Source: Calendula officinalis (taxonomy: Eukaryota; Streptophyta; Magnoliopsida; Asterales; Asteraceae). From it: a stretch of 64,000 nt of DNA. The first letter of the stretch is position 1. Every line of letters starts with the position of its first letter. The position numbers were made by a program, and so were the translations under genes. Location: the NCBI GenBank assembly GCA_963853835.1, contig OY970828.1:18152977-18216976 (forward strand), read 5' to 3'. Positions 1 through 10,305 of this stretch are shown one piece after another. The notes under the pieces were generated by a model. The model saw nothing but the letters and a program-made list of their open reading frames with translations. It was not told where the DNA came from and did no database searches.

Positions 1-136
1 CTCGGCCCGAACATCATCCTCGGCCCGAACACCGAACTTCGGCCCGAACACCACTTCGGCCCGAACATCCCACTTCGGCCCGAACACCACTTCGGCCCGA
101 ACATCCCTCTTCGGCCCGAACTCTTCAATATCCTAG
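1..136 (+). repeat. Partial monomer, body only, cut by window edge
   Basis: These are the last eight sub-repeats of a P-type monomer, ending in the diagnostic tcctagattg that replaces tccaagattg. By eye the segment is identical to 1859-1994, the end of the P-type monomer with core at 1682. The core of this monomer lies outside the window. Confidence 0.9.
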
Positions 137-540
137 ATTGTGTGACAAAAGGTGCTATACTAAAACATTCATAACTTTCAGCTCGGATGTCCGTTTCACG
201 CCCACGAGTAACCAAAATAGCTGGTTCGTTCGTCACTGCCAAGAACAAGTTCGGCCCGAATTCTTCACTATTCCCGGCCCGAACTTCATTATCGGCCCGA
301 ACTTCAACCTCGGCCCGAACTCCGACCTCGGCCCGAACTTCAACCTCGGCCCGAACATCATCCTCAGCCCGAACACCGAACTTCGGCCCGAACTACACTT
401 CGGCCCGAACGTCCCACTTCGGCCCGAACACCACCTCAGCCCGAACATCCCTCTTCGGCCCGAACTCTTCAATATCCAAGATTGTGTGACAAAAGGTGCT
501 ATACTAAAACATTCATAACTTTCAGCTCGGGTGTCCGTTT
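1..540 (+). repeat. Segment duplicated at 1859-2398 (offset 1858 bp)
   Basis: Bases 1-540 match 1859-2398 almost perfectly. Both carry the rare gctcggatgtccg in the core (187 and 2045), the rare gaactacacttcgg sub-repeat, and cctcagcccgaac near the body end. The only difference I saw is gaattc against gaactc at the body start. The copies part company just after the next gtgtccg: cacgcccacg at 541 against cgcgcccacg at 2399. The segment covers one monomer plus the end of the preceding one, so it looks like a recent duplication spanning several monomers. Confidence 0.8.
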
Positions 541-595
541 CACGCCCACGAGTAACCAAAATAAATTGTTCGTTCGTCACTGCCAAGAACAAGTT
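481..595 (+). repeat. Reference core of the monomer
   Basis: A representative core, starting at attgtgtgac and ending just before the first cggcc of the body. Landmarks in order: tgacaaaaggtgctatac, aaaacattcataactttcag, ctcgggtgtccg, cacgcccacgag, taaccaaaatag, gttcgttcgtcac and aagaacaagtt. The distance from attg to gtgtccg is 50 bp in almost every copy. Exceptions are single-base or few-base changes, at the cores 11370, 19495, 22300, 32613, 33862, 34225 and 53847. The left part is AT-rich and the right part is mixed. I see no terminal inverted repeats, tRNA-like fold or convincing promoter in it. Confidence 0.85.
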
Positions 596-850
596 CGGCC
601 TGAACTCTTCACTATTCCCCGCCCCGAACTTCATTTTCGGCCCGAACTTCAACCTCGGCCCGAACTTCAACCTCGGCTCGAACTCCGACCTCGGCCCGAA
701 CTTCAACCTCGGCCCGAACATCATCCTTGGCCCGAACACCGAACTTCGGCCCGAACACCACTTCGGCCCGAACATCCCACTTCGGCCCGAACACCACTTC
801 GGCCCGAACACCACTTCGGCCCGAACATCCCTCTTCGGCCCGAACTCTTC
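596..850 (+). repeat. Reference minisatellite body of the monomer
   Basis: A representative body made of units beginning cggcccgaac. The left half holds 18-bp units ending in ct (ttcaacct, tccgacct, atcatcct). The right half holds units ending in tt that mostly alternate 17 and 19 bp (caccactt, catcccactt, catccctctt). A 344-bp monomer has 12 units and a 380-bp monomer has 14. The first unit (cggcccgaactcttcactg) and the last (cggcccgaactcttcaata) share their first 16 bp, so each core is bracketed by a direct repeat. Each unit contains the hyphenated palindrome tcgg-c-ccga. Confidence 0.85.
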
Positions 851-1480
851 AATATCCTAGATTGTGTGACAAAAGGTAATATACTAAAACATTCATAACT
901 TTCAGCTCGGGTGTCCGTTTCACGCCCACGAGTAACCAAAATAGTTGGTTCGTTCGTCACAGCCAAGAACAAGTTCGGCCCGAACTCTTCACTGTTCCGG
1001 CCCGAACTTTATTATCGGCCCGAACTTCAACCTCGGCCCGAACTCCGACCTCGGCCCGAACTTCAACCTCGGCCCGAACATCATCCTCGGCCCGAACACC
1101 GAACTTCGGCCCGAACACCACTTCGGCCCGAACGTCCCACTTCGGCCCGAACACCACTTTAGCCCGAACATCCCTCTTCGGCCCGAACTCTTCAATATCA
1201 AAGATTGGGTGACAAAAGGAGCTATACTAAAACATTCTTAACTTTCAGCTCGGGTGTCCGTCTCACACCCACGAGTAACCAAAATAGCTGGTTCGTTCGT
1301 CACTGCCAAGAACAAGTTCGGCCCGAACTCTTCACTGTTCCCGGACCGAACTTCATTTTCGGCCCGAACTTCAACCTCGGCCCGAACTTCAACCTCGTCC
1401 TGAACTCCGACCTCGGCCCGAACTTCAACCTCGGCCCGAACATCATCCTCGGCCCGAACACCGAACTTCGGCCCGAACAC

Positions 1481-1546
1481 CACTTCGGCCGAACACCACC
1501 TCGGCCCGAACACCACTTCGGCCGAACACCACCTCGGCCCGAACAC
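1481..1546 (+). repeat. Local 33-bp tandem duplication inside a body
   Basis: The unit at 1481-1513 is repeated at 1514-1546. It consists of one defective 16-bp sub-repeat, cggccgaacaccacct (one c missing), and one 17-bp sub-repeat, cggcccgaacaccactt. This extra material makes the monomer at 1254 unusually long at 428 bp. Because the unit is 33 bp and not 36, the missing base must predate the duplication. Confidence 0.75.
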
Positions 1547-2646
1547 CATTTCAGCCCGAACGTCCCACTTCGGCCCGAACACCACTTAAGCCCGAACATC
1601 CCTCTTCGGCCCGAACTCTTCAATATCCAAGATTGTGTGACAAAAGGTGCTATACTAAAACATTCATAACTTTCAGCTCGGGTGTCCGTTTCGCGCCCAC
1701 GAGTAACCAAAATAGATGGTTCGTTCGTCACTGCCAAGAACAAGTTCGGCCTGAACTCTTCACTGTTCCCCGCCCCGAACTTCATTTTCGGCCCGAACTT
1801 CAACCTCGACCCGAACTTCAACCTCGGCTCGAACTCCGACCTCGGCCCGAACTTCAACCTCGGCCCGAACATCATCCTCGGCCCGAACACCGAACTTCGG
1901 CCCGAACACCACTTCGGCCCGAACATCCCACTTCGGCCCGAACACCACTTCGGCCCGAACATCCCTCTTCGGCCCGAACTCTTCAATATCCTAGATTGTG
2001 TGACAAAAGGTGCTATACTAAAACATTCATAACTTTCAGCTCGGATGTCCGTTTCACGCCCACGAGTAACCAAAATAGCTGGTTCGTTCGTCACTGCCAA
2101 GAACAAGTTCGGCCCGAACTCTTCACTATTCCCGGCCCGAACTTCATTATCGGCCCGAACTTCAACCTCGGCCCGAACTCCGACCTCGGCCCGAACTTCA
2201 ACCTCGGCCCGAACATCATCCTCAGCCCGAACACCGAACTTCGGCCCGAACTACACTTCGGCCCGAACGTCCCACTTCGGCCCGAACACCACCTCAGCCC
2301 GAACATCCCTCTTCGGCCCGAACTCTTCAATATCCAAGATTGTGTGACAAAAGGTGCTATACTAAAACATTCATAACTTTCAGCTCGGGTGTCCGTTTCG
2401 CGCCCACGAGTAACCACAATAGATGGTTCGTTCGTCATTGCCAAGAACAAGTTCGGCCCGAACTCTTCACTGTTCCCGGCCCGAACTTCATTATCGGCCC
2501 GAACTTCAACCTCGGCCCGAACTCCGACCTCGGCCCGAACTTCAACCTCGGCCCGAACATCATCCTCGGCCCGAACACCGTACTTCGGCCCGAACACCAC
2601 TTCAGCCCGAACATCCCTCTTCGGCCCGAACTCTTCAATATCCAAG

Positions 2647-5164
2647 ATTGTGTGACAAAAGGTGCTATACTAAAACATTCATAACTTTCAGTTCGGGTGT
2701 CCGTTTCGCGCCGACGAGTAACCAAAATAGATGGTTCGTTCGTCACTGCCAAGAACAAGTTCGGCCTGAACTCTTCACTGTTCCCCGCCCCGAACTTCAT
2801 TTTCGGCCCGAACTTCAACCTCGGCCCGAACTTCAACCTCGGCTCGAACTCCGACCTCGGCCCGAACTTCAACCTCGGCCCGAACATCATCCTCGGCCCG
2901 AACACCAAACTTCGGCCCGAACACCACTTCGGCCCGAACATCCCACTTCGGCCCGAACACCACTTCGGCCCGAACACCACTTCGGCCCGAACATCCCTCT
3001 TCGGCCCGAACTCTTCAATATCCTAGATTGTGTGACAAAAGGTGCTATACTAAAACATTCATAACTTTCAGCTCGGGTGTCCGTTTCACGCCCACGAGTA
3101 ACCAAAATAGTTGGTTCGTTCGTCACTGCCAAGAACAAGTTCGGCCCGAACTCTTCACTGTTCCCGGCCCGAATTTCATTATCGGCCCGAACTTCAACCT
3201 CGGCCCGAACTCCGACCTCGGCCCGAACTTCAACCTCGGCCCGAACATCATTCTCGGCCCGAACACCGAACTTCGGCCCGAACACCACTTCGGCCCGAAC
3301 GTCCCACTTCGGCCCGAACACCACTTCAGCCCGAACATCCCTCTTCGGCCTGAACTCTTCAATATCCAAGATTGTGTGACAAAAGGTGCTATACTAAAAC
3401 ATTCTTAACTTTCAGCTCGGGTGTCCGTCTCACGCCCACGAGTAACCAAAATAGCTGGTTCGTTCGTCACTGCCAAGAACAAGTTCGGCCCAAACTCTTC
3501 ACTGTTCCCGGACCGAACTTCATTTTCGGCCCGAACTTCAACCTCGGCCCGAACTTCAACCTCGGCCCGAACTCCGACCTCGGCCCGAACTTCAACCTCG
3601 GCCCGAACATCATCCTCGGCCCGAACACCGAACTTCGGCCCGAACACCACTTCGGCCCGAACATCCCTCTTCGGCCCGAACTCTTCAATATCCAAGATTG
3701 TGTGACAAAAGGTGCTATACTAAAACATTCATAACTTTCAGCTCGGGTGTCCGTTTCACGCCCACGAGTAACCAAAATAGCTGGTTCGTTCGTCACTGCC
3801 AAGAACAAGTTCGGCCCGAACTCTTCACTGTTCCCGGCCCGAACTTCAACCTCGGCCCGAACTTCAACCTCGGCCCGAACTTCAACCTCGGCCCAAACTT
3901 CGACCTCGGCCCGAACTTCAACCTTGGCCCGAACATCATCCTCGGCCCGAACACCGAACTTCGACCCGAATATCCCACTTCGGCCCGAACACCACTTCGG
4001 CCCGCACATCCCTCTTCGGCCCGAACTATTCAATATCCAAGATTGTGTGACAAAAGGTGCTATACTAAAACATTCATAACTTTCAGCTCGGGTGTCCGTT
4101 TCACGCCCACGAGTAACCAAAATAGCTGGTTCGTTCGTCACTGCCAAGAACAAGTTCGGCCCGAACTCTTCACTATTCCCGGCCCGAACTTCAACCTCGG
4201 CCCGAACTTCAACCTCGGCCCGAACTTCAACCTCGGCCCAAACTTCGACCTCGGCCCGAACTTCAACCTTGGCCCGAACATCATCCTCGGCCCGAACACC
4301 GAACTTCGGCCCGAATATCCCACTTCGGCCCGAACACCACTTCGGCCCGCACATCCCTCTTCGGCCCGAACTATTCAATATCCAAGATTGTGTGACAAAA
4401 GGTGCTATACTAAAACATTCATAACTTTCAGCTCGGGTGTCCGTTTCACGCCCACGAGTAACCAAAATAGCTGGTTCGTTCGTCACTTCCAAGAACAAGT
4501 TCGGCCTGAACTCTTCACTGTTCCCCGCCCCGAACTTCATTTTCGGCCCGAACTTCAACCTCGGCCCGAACTTCAACCTCGGCTCGAACTCTGACCTCGG
4601 CCCGAACTTCAACCTCGGCTCGAACTCTGACCTCGGCCCGAACTTCAACCTCGGCCCGAACATCATCCTCGGCCCGAACACCGAACTTCGGCCCGAACAC
4701 CACTTCGGCCGGAACACCACTTCGACCCGAACATCCCACTTCGTCCCGAACACCACTTCGGCCCGACCAACCCTCTTCGGCCCGAACTCTTCAATATCCA
4801 AGATTGTGAGACAAAAGGTGCTACACTAAAACATTCATAACTTTCAGCTCGGGTGTCCGTTTCACGCCCACGAGTAACCAAAATAGTTGGTTCGATCGTC
4901 ACTGACAAGAACAAGTTCGGCCCGAACTCTTCACTGTTCCCGGCCCGAACTTCATTTTCGGCCCGAACTTCAACCTCGGCCCGAACTTCAACCTCGGCCC
5001 GAAGTCCGACCTCGGCCCGAACTTCAACCTCGGCCCGAACATGATCCTCGGCCCGAACACTGAACTTCGGCCCGAACACCACTTCGGCCCGAACATCCCA
5101 CTTCGGCCCGAACACCACTTCGGCCCGAACATCCCTCTTCGGCCCGAACTCTTCAATATCCAAG
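2647..5164 (+). repeat. HOR-A copy 1, seven monomers
   Basis: Core anchors are at 2697 (P), 3077 (Q), 3421 (R), 3747 and 4092 (T), 4437 (U) and 4853 (V). Diagnostic marks: P has ccccgccccg and ends tcctagattg; Q has ggcccgaatttcattatc; R has cattcttaac and cccggaccg; T has cccgcacatccc and gaactattcaat; U is 416 bp with ggctcgaactctgacc twice; V has cactgacaag, gaagtccgacc and catgatcctc. Lengths are 380, 344, 326, 345, 345, 416 and 362. This copy has two T monomers where the other two copies have a second R-like monomer and one T. Confidence 0.85.
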
Positions 5165-8100
5165 ATTGTGTGACAAAAGGTGTTATACTAAAACATTCAT
5201 AACTTTCAGCTCGGGTGTCCGTTTCACGCCCACGAGTAACCAAAATAGCTGGTTCGTTCGTCACTGCCAAGAACAAGTTCGGCCCGAACTCTTCACTGTT
5301 CCCGGCCCGAACTTCATTATCGGCCCGAACTTCAACCTCGGCCCGAACTCCGACCTCGGCCCGAACTTCAACCTCGGCCCGAACATCATCCTCGGCCCGA
5401 ACACCGAACTTCGGCCCGAACACCACTTCGGCCCGAACGTCCCATTTCGGCCCGAACACCACTTCAGCCCGAACATCCCTCTTCGGCCAGAACTCTTCAA
5501 TATCCAAGATTGTGTGACAAAAGGTGCTATACTAAAACATTCATAACTTTCAGCTCGGGTGTCCGTTTCACGCCCACGAGAAACCAAAATAGCTGGTTCG
5601 TTCGTCACTGCCAAGAACAAGTTCGGCCCGAACTCTTCACTGTTCCCGGCCCGAACTTCATTATCGGCCTGAACTTCAACCTCGGCCCGAACTCCGACCT
5701 CGGCCCGAACTTCAACCTCGGCCCGAACATCATCCTCGGCCCGAACACCACTTCGGCCCGAACGTCCCACTTCGGCCCGAACACCACTTCAGCCCGAACA
5801 TCCCTCTTCGGCCCGAACTCTTCAATATCCAATATTGTGTGACAAAAGGTGCTATACTAAAACATTCATAACTTTCAGCTCGGGTGTCCGTTTCGCGCCC
5901 ACGAGTAACCACAATAGATGGTTCGTTCGTCACTGCCAAGAACAAGTTCGGCCCGAACTCTTCACTGTTCCCGGCCCGAACTTCATTATCGGCCCGAACT
6001 TCAACCTCGGCCCGAACTCCGACCTCGGCCCGAACTTCAACCTCGGCCCGAACATCATCCTCGGCCCGAACACCGTACTTTGGCCCGAACACCACTTCGG
6101 CCCGAACGTCCCACTTCGGCCCGAACACCACTTCAGCCCGAACATCCCTCTTCGGCCCGAACTCTTCAATATCCAAGATTGTGTGACAAAAGGTGCTATA
6201 CTAAAACATTCATAACTTTCAGCTCGGGTGTCCGTTTCACGCCCACGAGAAACCAAAATAGCTGGTTCGTTCGTCACTGCCAAGAACAAGTTCGGCCCGA
6301 ACTCATCACTGTTCCCGGCCCGAACTTCATTATCGGCCCGAACTTCAACCTCGGCCCGAACTCCGACCTCCGCCCGAACTTCAACCTCGGCCCGAACATC
6401 ATCCTCGGCCCGAACACCGAACTTCGGCCCAAACACCACTTCGGCCCGAACGTCCCACTTCGACCCGAACACCACTTCAGCCCGAACATCCCTCTTCGGC
6501 CCGAACTCTTCAATATCCAAGATTGTGTGACAAAAGGTGCTATACTAAAACATTCATAACTTTCAGCTCGGGTGTCCGTTTCGCGCCCACGAGTAACCAA
6601 AATAGATGGTTCGTTCGTCACTGCCAAGAACAAGTTCGGCCTGAACTCTTCACTGTTCCCCGCCCCGAACTTCATTTTCGGCCCGAACTTCAAACTCGGC
6701 CCGAACTTCAACCTCGGCTCGAACTCCGACCTCGGCCCGAACTTCAACCTCGGCCCGAACATCATCCTCGGCCCGAACACCGAACTTCGGCCCGAACACC
6801 ACTTCGGCCCGAACATCCCACTTCGGCCCGAACACCACTTCGGCCCGAACACCACTTCGGCCCGAACATCCCTCTTCGGCCCTAACTCTTCAATATCCAA
6901 GATTGTGTGACAAAAGGTGCTATACTAAAACATTCATAACTTTCAGCTCGGGTGTCCGTTTCACGCCCACGAGAAACCAAAATAGCTGGTTCGTTCGTCA
7001 CTGCCAAGAACAAGTTCGGCCCGAACTCTTCACTGTTCCCGGCCCGAACTTCATTATCGGCCCGAACTTCAACCTCGGCCCGAACTCCGACCTCGGCCCG
7101 AACTTCAACCTCGGCCCGAACATCATCCTCGGCCCGAACACCGAACTTCGGCCCGAACACCACTTCGGCCCGAACGTCCCACTTCGGCCCGAACAACACT
7201 TCAGCCCGAACATCCCTCTTCGGCCCGAACTCTTCAATATCCAAGATTGTGTGACAAAAGGTGCTATACTAAAACATTCATAACTTTCAGCTCGGGTGTC
7301 CGTTTCGCGCCCACGAGTAACCACAATAGATGGTTTGTGAGTCACTGCCAAGAACAAGTTCGGCCCGAACTCTTCACTGTTCCCGGCCCGAACTTCATTA
7401 TCGGCCCGAACTCCGACCTCGGCCCGAACTCCGACCTCGGCCCGAACATCATCCTCGGCCCGAACACCGTACTTCGGCCCGAACACCACTTCGGCCCGAA
7501 CGTCCCTCTTCGGCCCGAACACCACTTCAGCCCGAACATCCCTCTTCGGCCCGAACTCTTCAATATCCAAGATTGTGTGACAAAAGGTGCTATACTAAAA
7601 CATTCATAACTTTCAGCTCGGGTGTCCGTTTCGCGCCCACGAGTAACCACAATAGATGGTTCGTTCGTCACTGCCAAGAACAAGTTCGGCCCGAACTCTT
7701 CACTGTTCCCGGCCCGAACTTCATTATCGGCCCGAACTTCAACCTCGGCCCGAACTCCGACCTCGGCCCGAACTTCAACCTCGGCCCGAACATCATCCTC
7801 GGCCCGAACACCGAACTTCGGCCCGAACTACACTTCGGCCCGAACGTCCCACTTCGGCCCGAACACCACTTCAGCCCGAACATCCCTCTTCGGCCCGAAC
7901 TCTTCAATATCCAAGATTGTGTGACAAAAGGTGCTATACTAAAACATTCATAACTTTCAGATCGGGTGTCCGTTTCGCGCCCACGAGTAACCAAAATAGA
8001 TGGTTCGTTCGTCACTGCCAAGAACAAGTTCGGCCTGAACTCTTCACTGTTCCCCGCCCCGAACTTCATTTTCGGCCCGAACTTCAACCTCGGCCCGAAC

Positions 8101-10305
8101 ATCATCCTCGGCCCGAACACCGAACTTCGGCCCAAACACCACTTCGGCCCGAACATCCCACTTCGGCCCGAACACCACTTCGGCCCGAACACCACTTCGG
8201 CCCGAACATCCCTCTTCGGCCCGAACTCTTCAATCTCCTAGATTGTGTGACAAAAGGTTATATACTAAAACATTCATAACTTTCAGCTCGGGTGTCCGTT
8301 TCACGCCCACGAGTAACCAAAATAGCTGGTTCGTTCGTCACTGCCAAGAACAAGTTCGGCCCGTACTCTTCACTGTTCCCGGCCCGAACTTCATTATCGG
8401 CCCGAACTTCAACCTCGGCCCGAACTCCGACCTCGGCCCGAACTTCAACCTCGGCCCGAACATCATCCTCGGCCCGAACACCGAACTTCGGCCCGAACAC
8501 CACTTCGGCCCGAACGTCCCACTTCGGCCCGAACACCACTTTAGCTCGAACATCCCTCTTCGGCCCGAACTCTTCAATATCCAAGATTGTGTGACAAAAG
8601 GTGCTATACTAAAAAATTCTTAACTTTCAGCTCGGGTGTCCGTCTCACGCCCACGAGTAACCAAAATAGCTGGTTCGTTCGTCACTGCCAAGAACAAGTT
8701 CGGCCCGAACTCTTCACTGTTCCCGGACCGAACTTCATTTTCGGCCCGAACTTCAACCTCGGCCCGAACTCCGACCTCGGCCCGAACTTCAACCTCGGCC
8801 CGAACATCATCCTCGGCCCGAACACCGAACTTCGGCCCGAACACCACTTCGGCCCGAACGTCCCACTTCGGCCCGAACACCACTTCAGCCCGAATATCCC
8901 TCTTCGGCCCGAACTCTTCAATATCCAAGATTGTGTGACAAAAGGTGCTATACTAAAACATTCATAACTTTCAGCTCGGGTGTCCGTTTCGCGCCCACGA
9001 GTAACCACAATAGATGGTTCGTTCGTCACTGCCAAGAACAAGTTCGGCCCGAACTCTTCACTGTTCCCGGCCCGAACTTCATTATCGGCCCGAACTTCAA
9101 CCTCGGCCCGAACTCCGACCTCGGCCCGAACTTCAACCTCGGCCCGAACATCATCCTCGGCCCGAACACCGAACTTCGGCCCGAACACCACTTCGGCCCG
9201 AACGTCCCACTTCGGCCCGAACACCACTTCAGCCCGAACATCCCTCTTCGGCCCGAACTCTTCAATATCCAAGATTGTGTGACAAAAGGTGCTATACTAA
9301 AACATTCATAACTTTCAGCTCGGGTGTCCGTTTCGCGCCCACGAGTAACCACAATAGATGGTTCATTCGTCACTGCCAAGAACAAGTTCGGCCCGAACTC
9401 TTCACTGTTCCCGGCCCGAACTTCATTATCGGCCCGAACTTCAACCTCGGCCCGAACTCCGACCTCGGTTCGAACTTCAACCTCGGCCCGAACATCATCC
9501 TCGGCCCGAACACCGTACTTCGGCCCGAACACCACTTCGGCCCGAACGTCCCACTTCGGCCCGAACACCACTTCAGCCCGAACATCCCTCTTCGGCCCGA
9601 ACTCTTCAATATCCGAGATTGTGTGACAAAAGGTGCTATACTAAAACATTCATAACTTTCAGCTCGGGTGTCCGTTTCACGCCCACGAGAAACCAAAATA
9701 GCTGGTTCGTTCGTCACTGCCAAGAACAAGTTCGGCCCGAACTCTTCACTGTTCCCGGCCCGAACTTCATTATCGGCCCGAACTTCAACCTCGGCCCGAA
9801 CTCCGACCTCGGCCCGAACTTCAACCTCGGCCCGAACATCATCCTCGGCCCGAACACCGAACTTCGGCCCGAACACCACTTCGGCCCGAACGTCCCACTT
9901 CGGCCCGAACAACACTTCAGCCCGAACATCCCTCTTCGGCCCGAACTCTTCAATATCCAAGATTGTGTGACAAAAGGTGCTATACTAAAACATTCATAAC
10001 TTTCAGCTCGGGTGTCCGTTTCGCGCCCACGAGTAACCACAATAGATGGTTCGTTCGTCACTGCCAAGAACAAGTTCGGCCCGAACTCTTCACTGTTCCC
10101 GGCCCGAACTTCATTATCGGCCCGAACATCAACCTCGGCCCGAACTCCGACCTCGGCCCGAACTTCAACCTCGGCCCGAACATCATCCTCGGCCCGAACA
10201 CCGTACTTCGGCCCGAACACCACTTCGGCCCGAACGTCCCTCTTCGGCCCGAACACCACTTCAGCCCGAACATCCCTCTTCGGCCCGAACTCTTCAATAT
10301 CCAAG
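5165..10305 (+). repeat. Block of mostly 344-bp monomers, 15 cores
   Basis: Anchors are at 5215, 5559, 5884, 6228, 6572, 6952, 7296, 7622, 7966, 8292, 8636, 8980, 9324, 9668 and 10012. Nearly all carry cattatcgg as the second sub-repeat. Two core flavours recur: gagaaaccaaaatagc (5559, 6228, 6952, 9668) and gagtaaccacaatagatgg (5884, 7296, 7622, 8980, 9324, 10012). The pair 6952/7296 matches 9668/10012 at an offset of 2716 bp (aacaacacttc, then cgtccctcttcgg). Cores 7966-8636 repeat a degenerate P-Q-R series. The copy at 6572 is a P-type monomer of 380 bp without the tcctag end mark. The copy at 5559 lacks one right-half sub-repeat. Confidence 0.85.

Larger units (their letters stand above)
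137..2646 (+). repeat. Mixed monomer block, seven cores
   Basis: Core anchors are at 187, 531, 911, 1254, 1682, 2045 and 2389, giving lengths of 344, 380, 343, 428, 363, 344 and 308 bp. The copy at 531 is P type (ccccgccccg body start, tcctagattg end). The copy at 911 is Q-like, and 1254 is R type (cattcttaac, tccggtct region, cccggaccg), so 531-1254 repeats the P-Q-R order of HOR-A. The copy at 1682 is again P, 2045 is a near twin of 187, and 2389 is a shortened monomer that lost two sub-repeats. The core at 1254 is preceded by gattgggtgac instead of gattgtgtgac. Confidence 0.85.

Noticed and set aside
138..518. Recurrent frame of about 126 codons beginning at TTG in each core
   Set aside because: It recurs because the monomer recurs. 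It starts at TTG and its length follows body length. Single-base changes shift or stop it in many monomers without any sign of constraint.
500..530. TATA-like promoter at gctatactaaaac, or splice acceptor at actttcag
   Set aside because: Both are short AT-rich words present in nearly every monomer. Nothing downstream resembles a transcript unit, and a single motif match is not enough.
481..595. CENP-B box in the core
   Set aside because: I looked for TTCG, four bases, A, two bases, CGGG on both strands. The closest stretches (ttcgttcgtcac and ttcggcccgaac) lack the required A and CGGG. This does not exclude centromere identity.
481..595. tRNA-derived or SINE-like core
   Set aside because: I could not find A-box or B-box consensus, a cloverleaf or an A-rich tail. 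The core has no terminal inverted repeats suggesting a transposon either.
481..910. CRISPR array (repeats with spacers)
   Set aside because: The core is far longer than a CRISPR repeat, the intervening body is itself a low-complexity repeat shared between monomers, and no cas gene is present.
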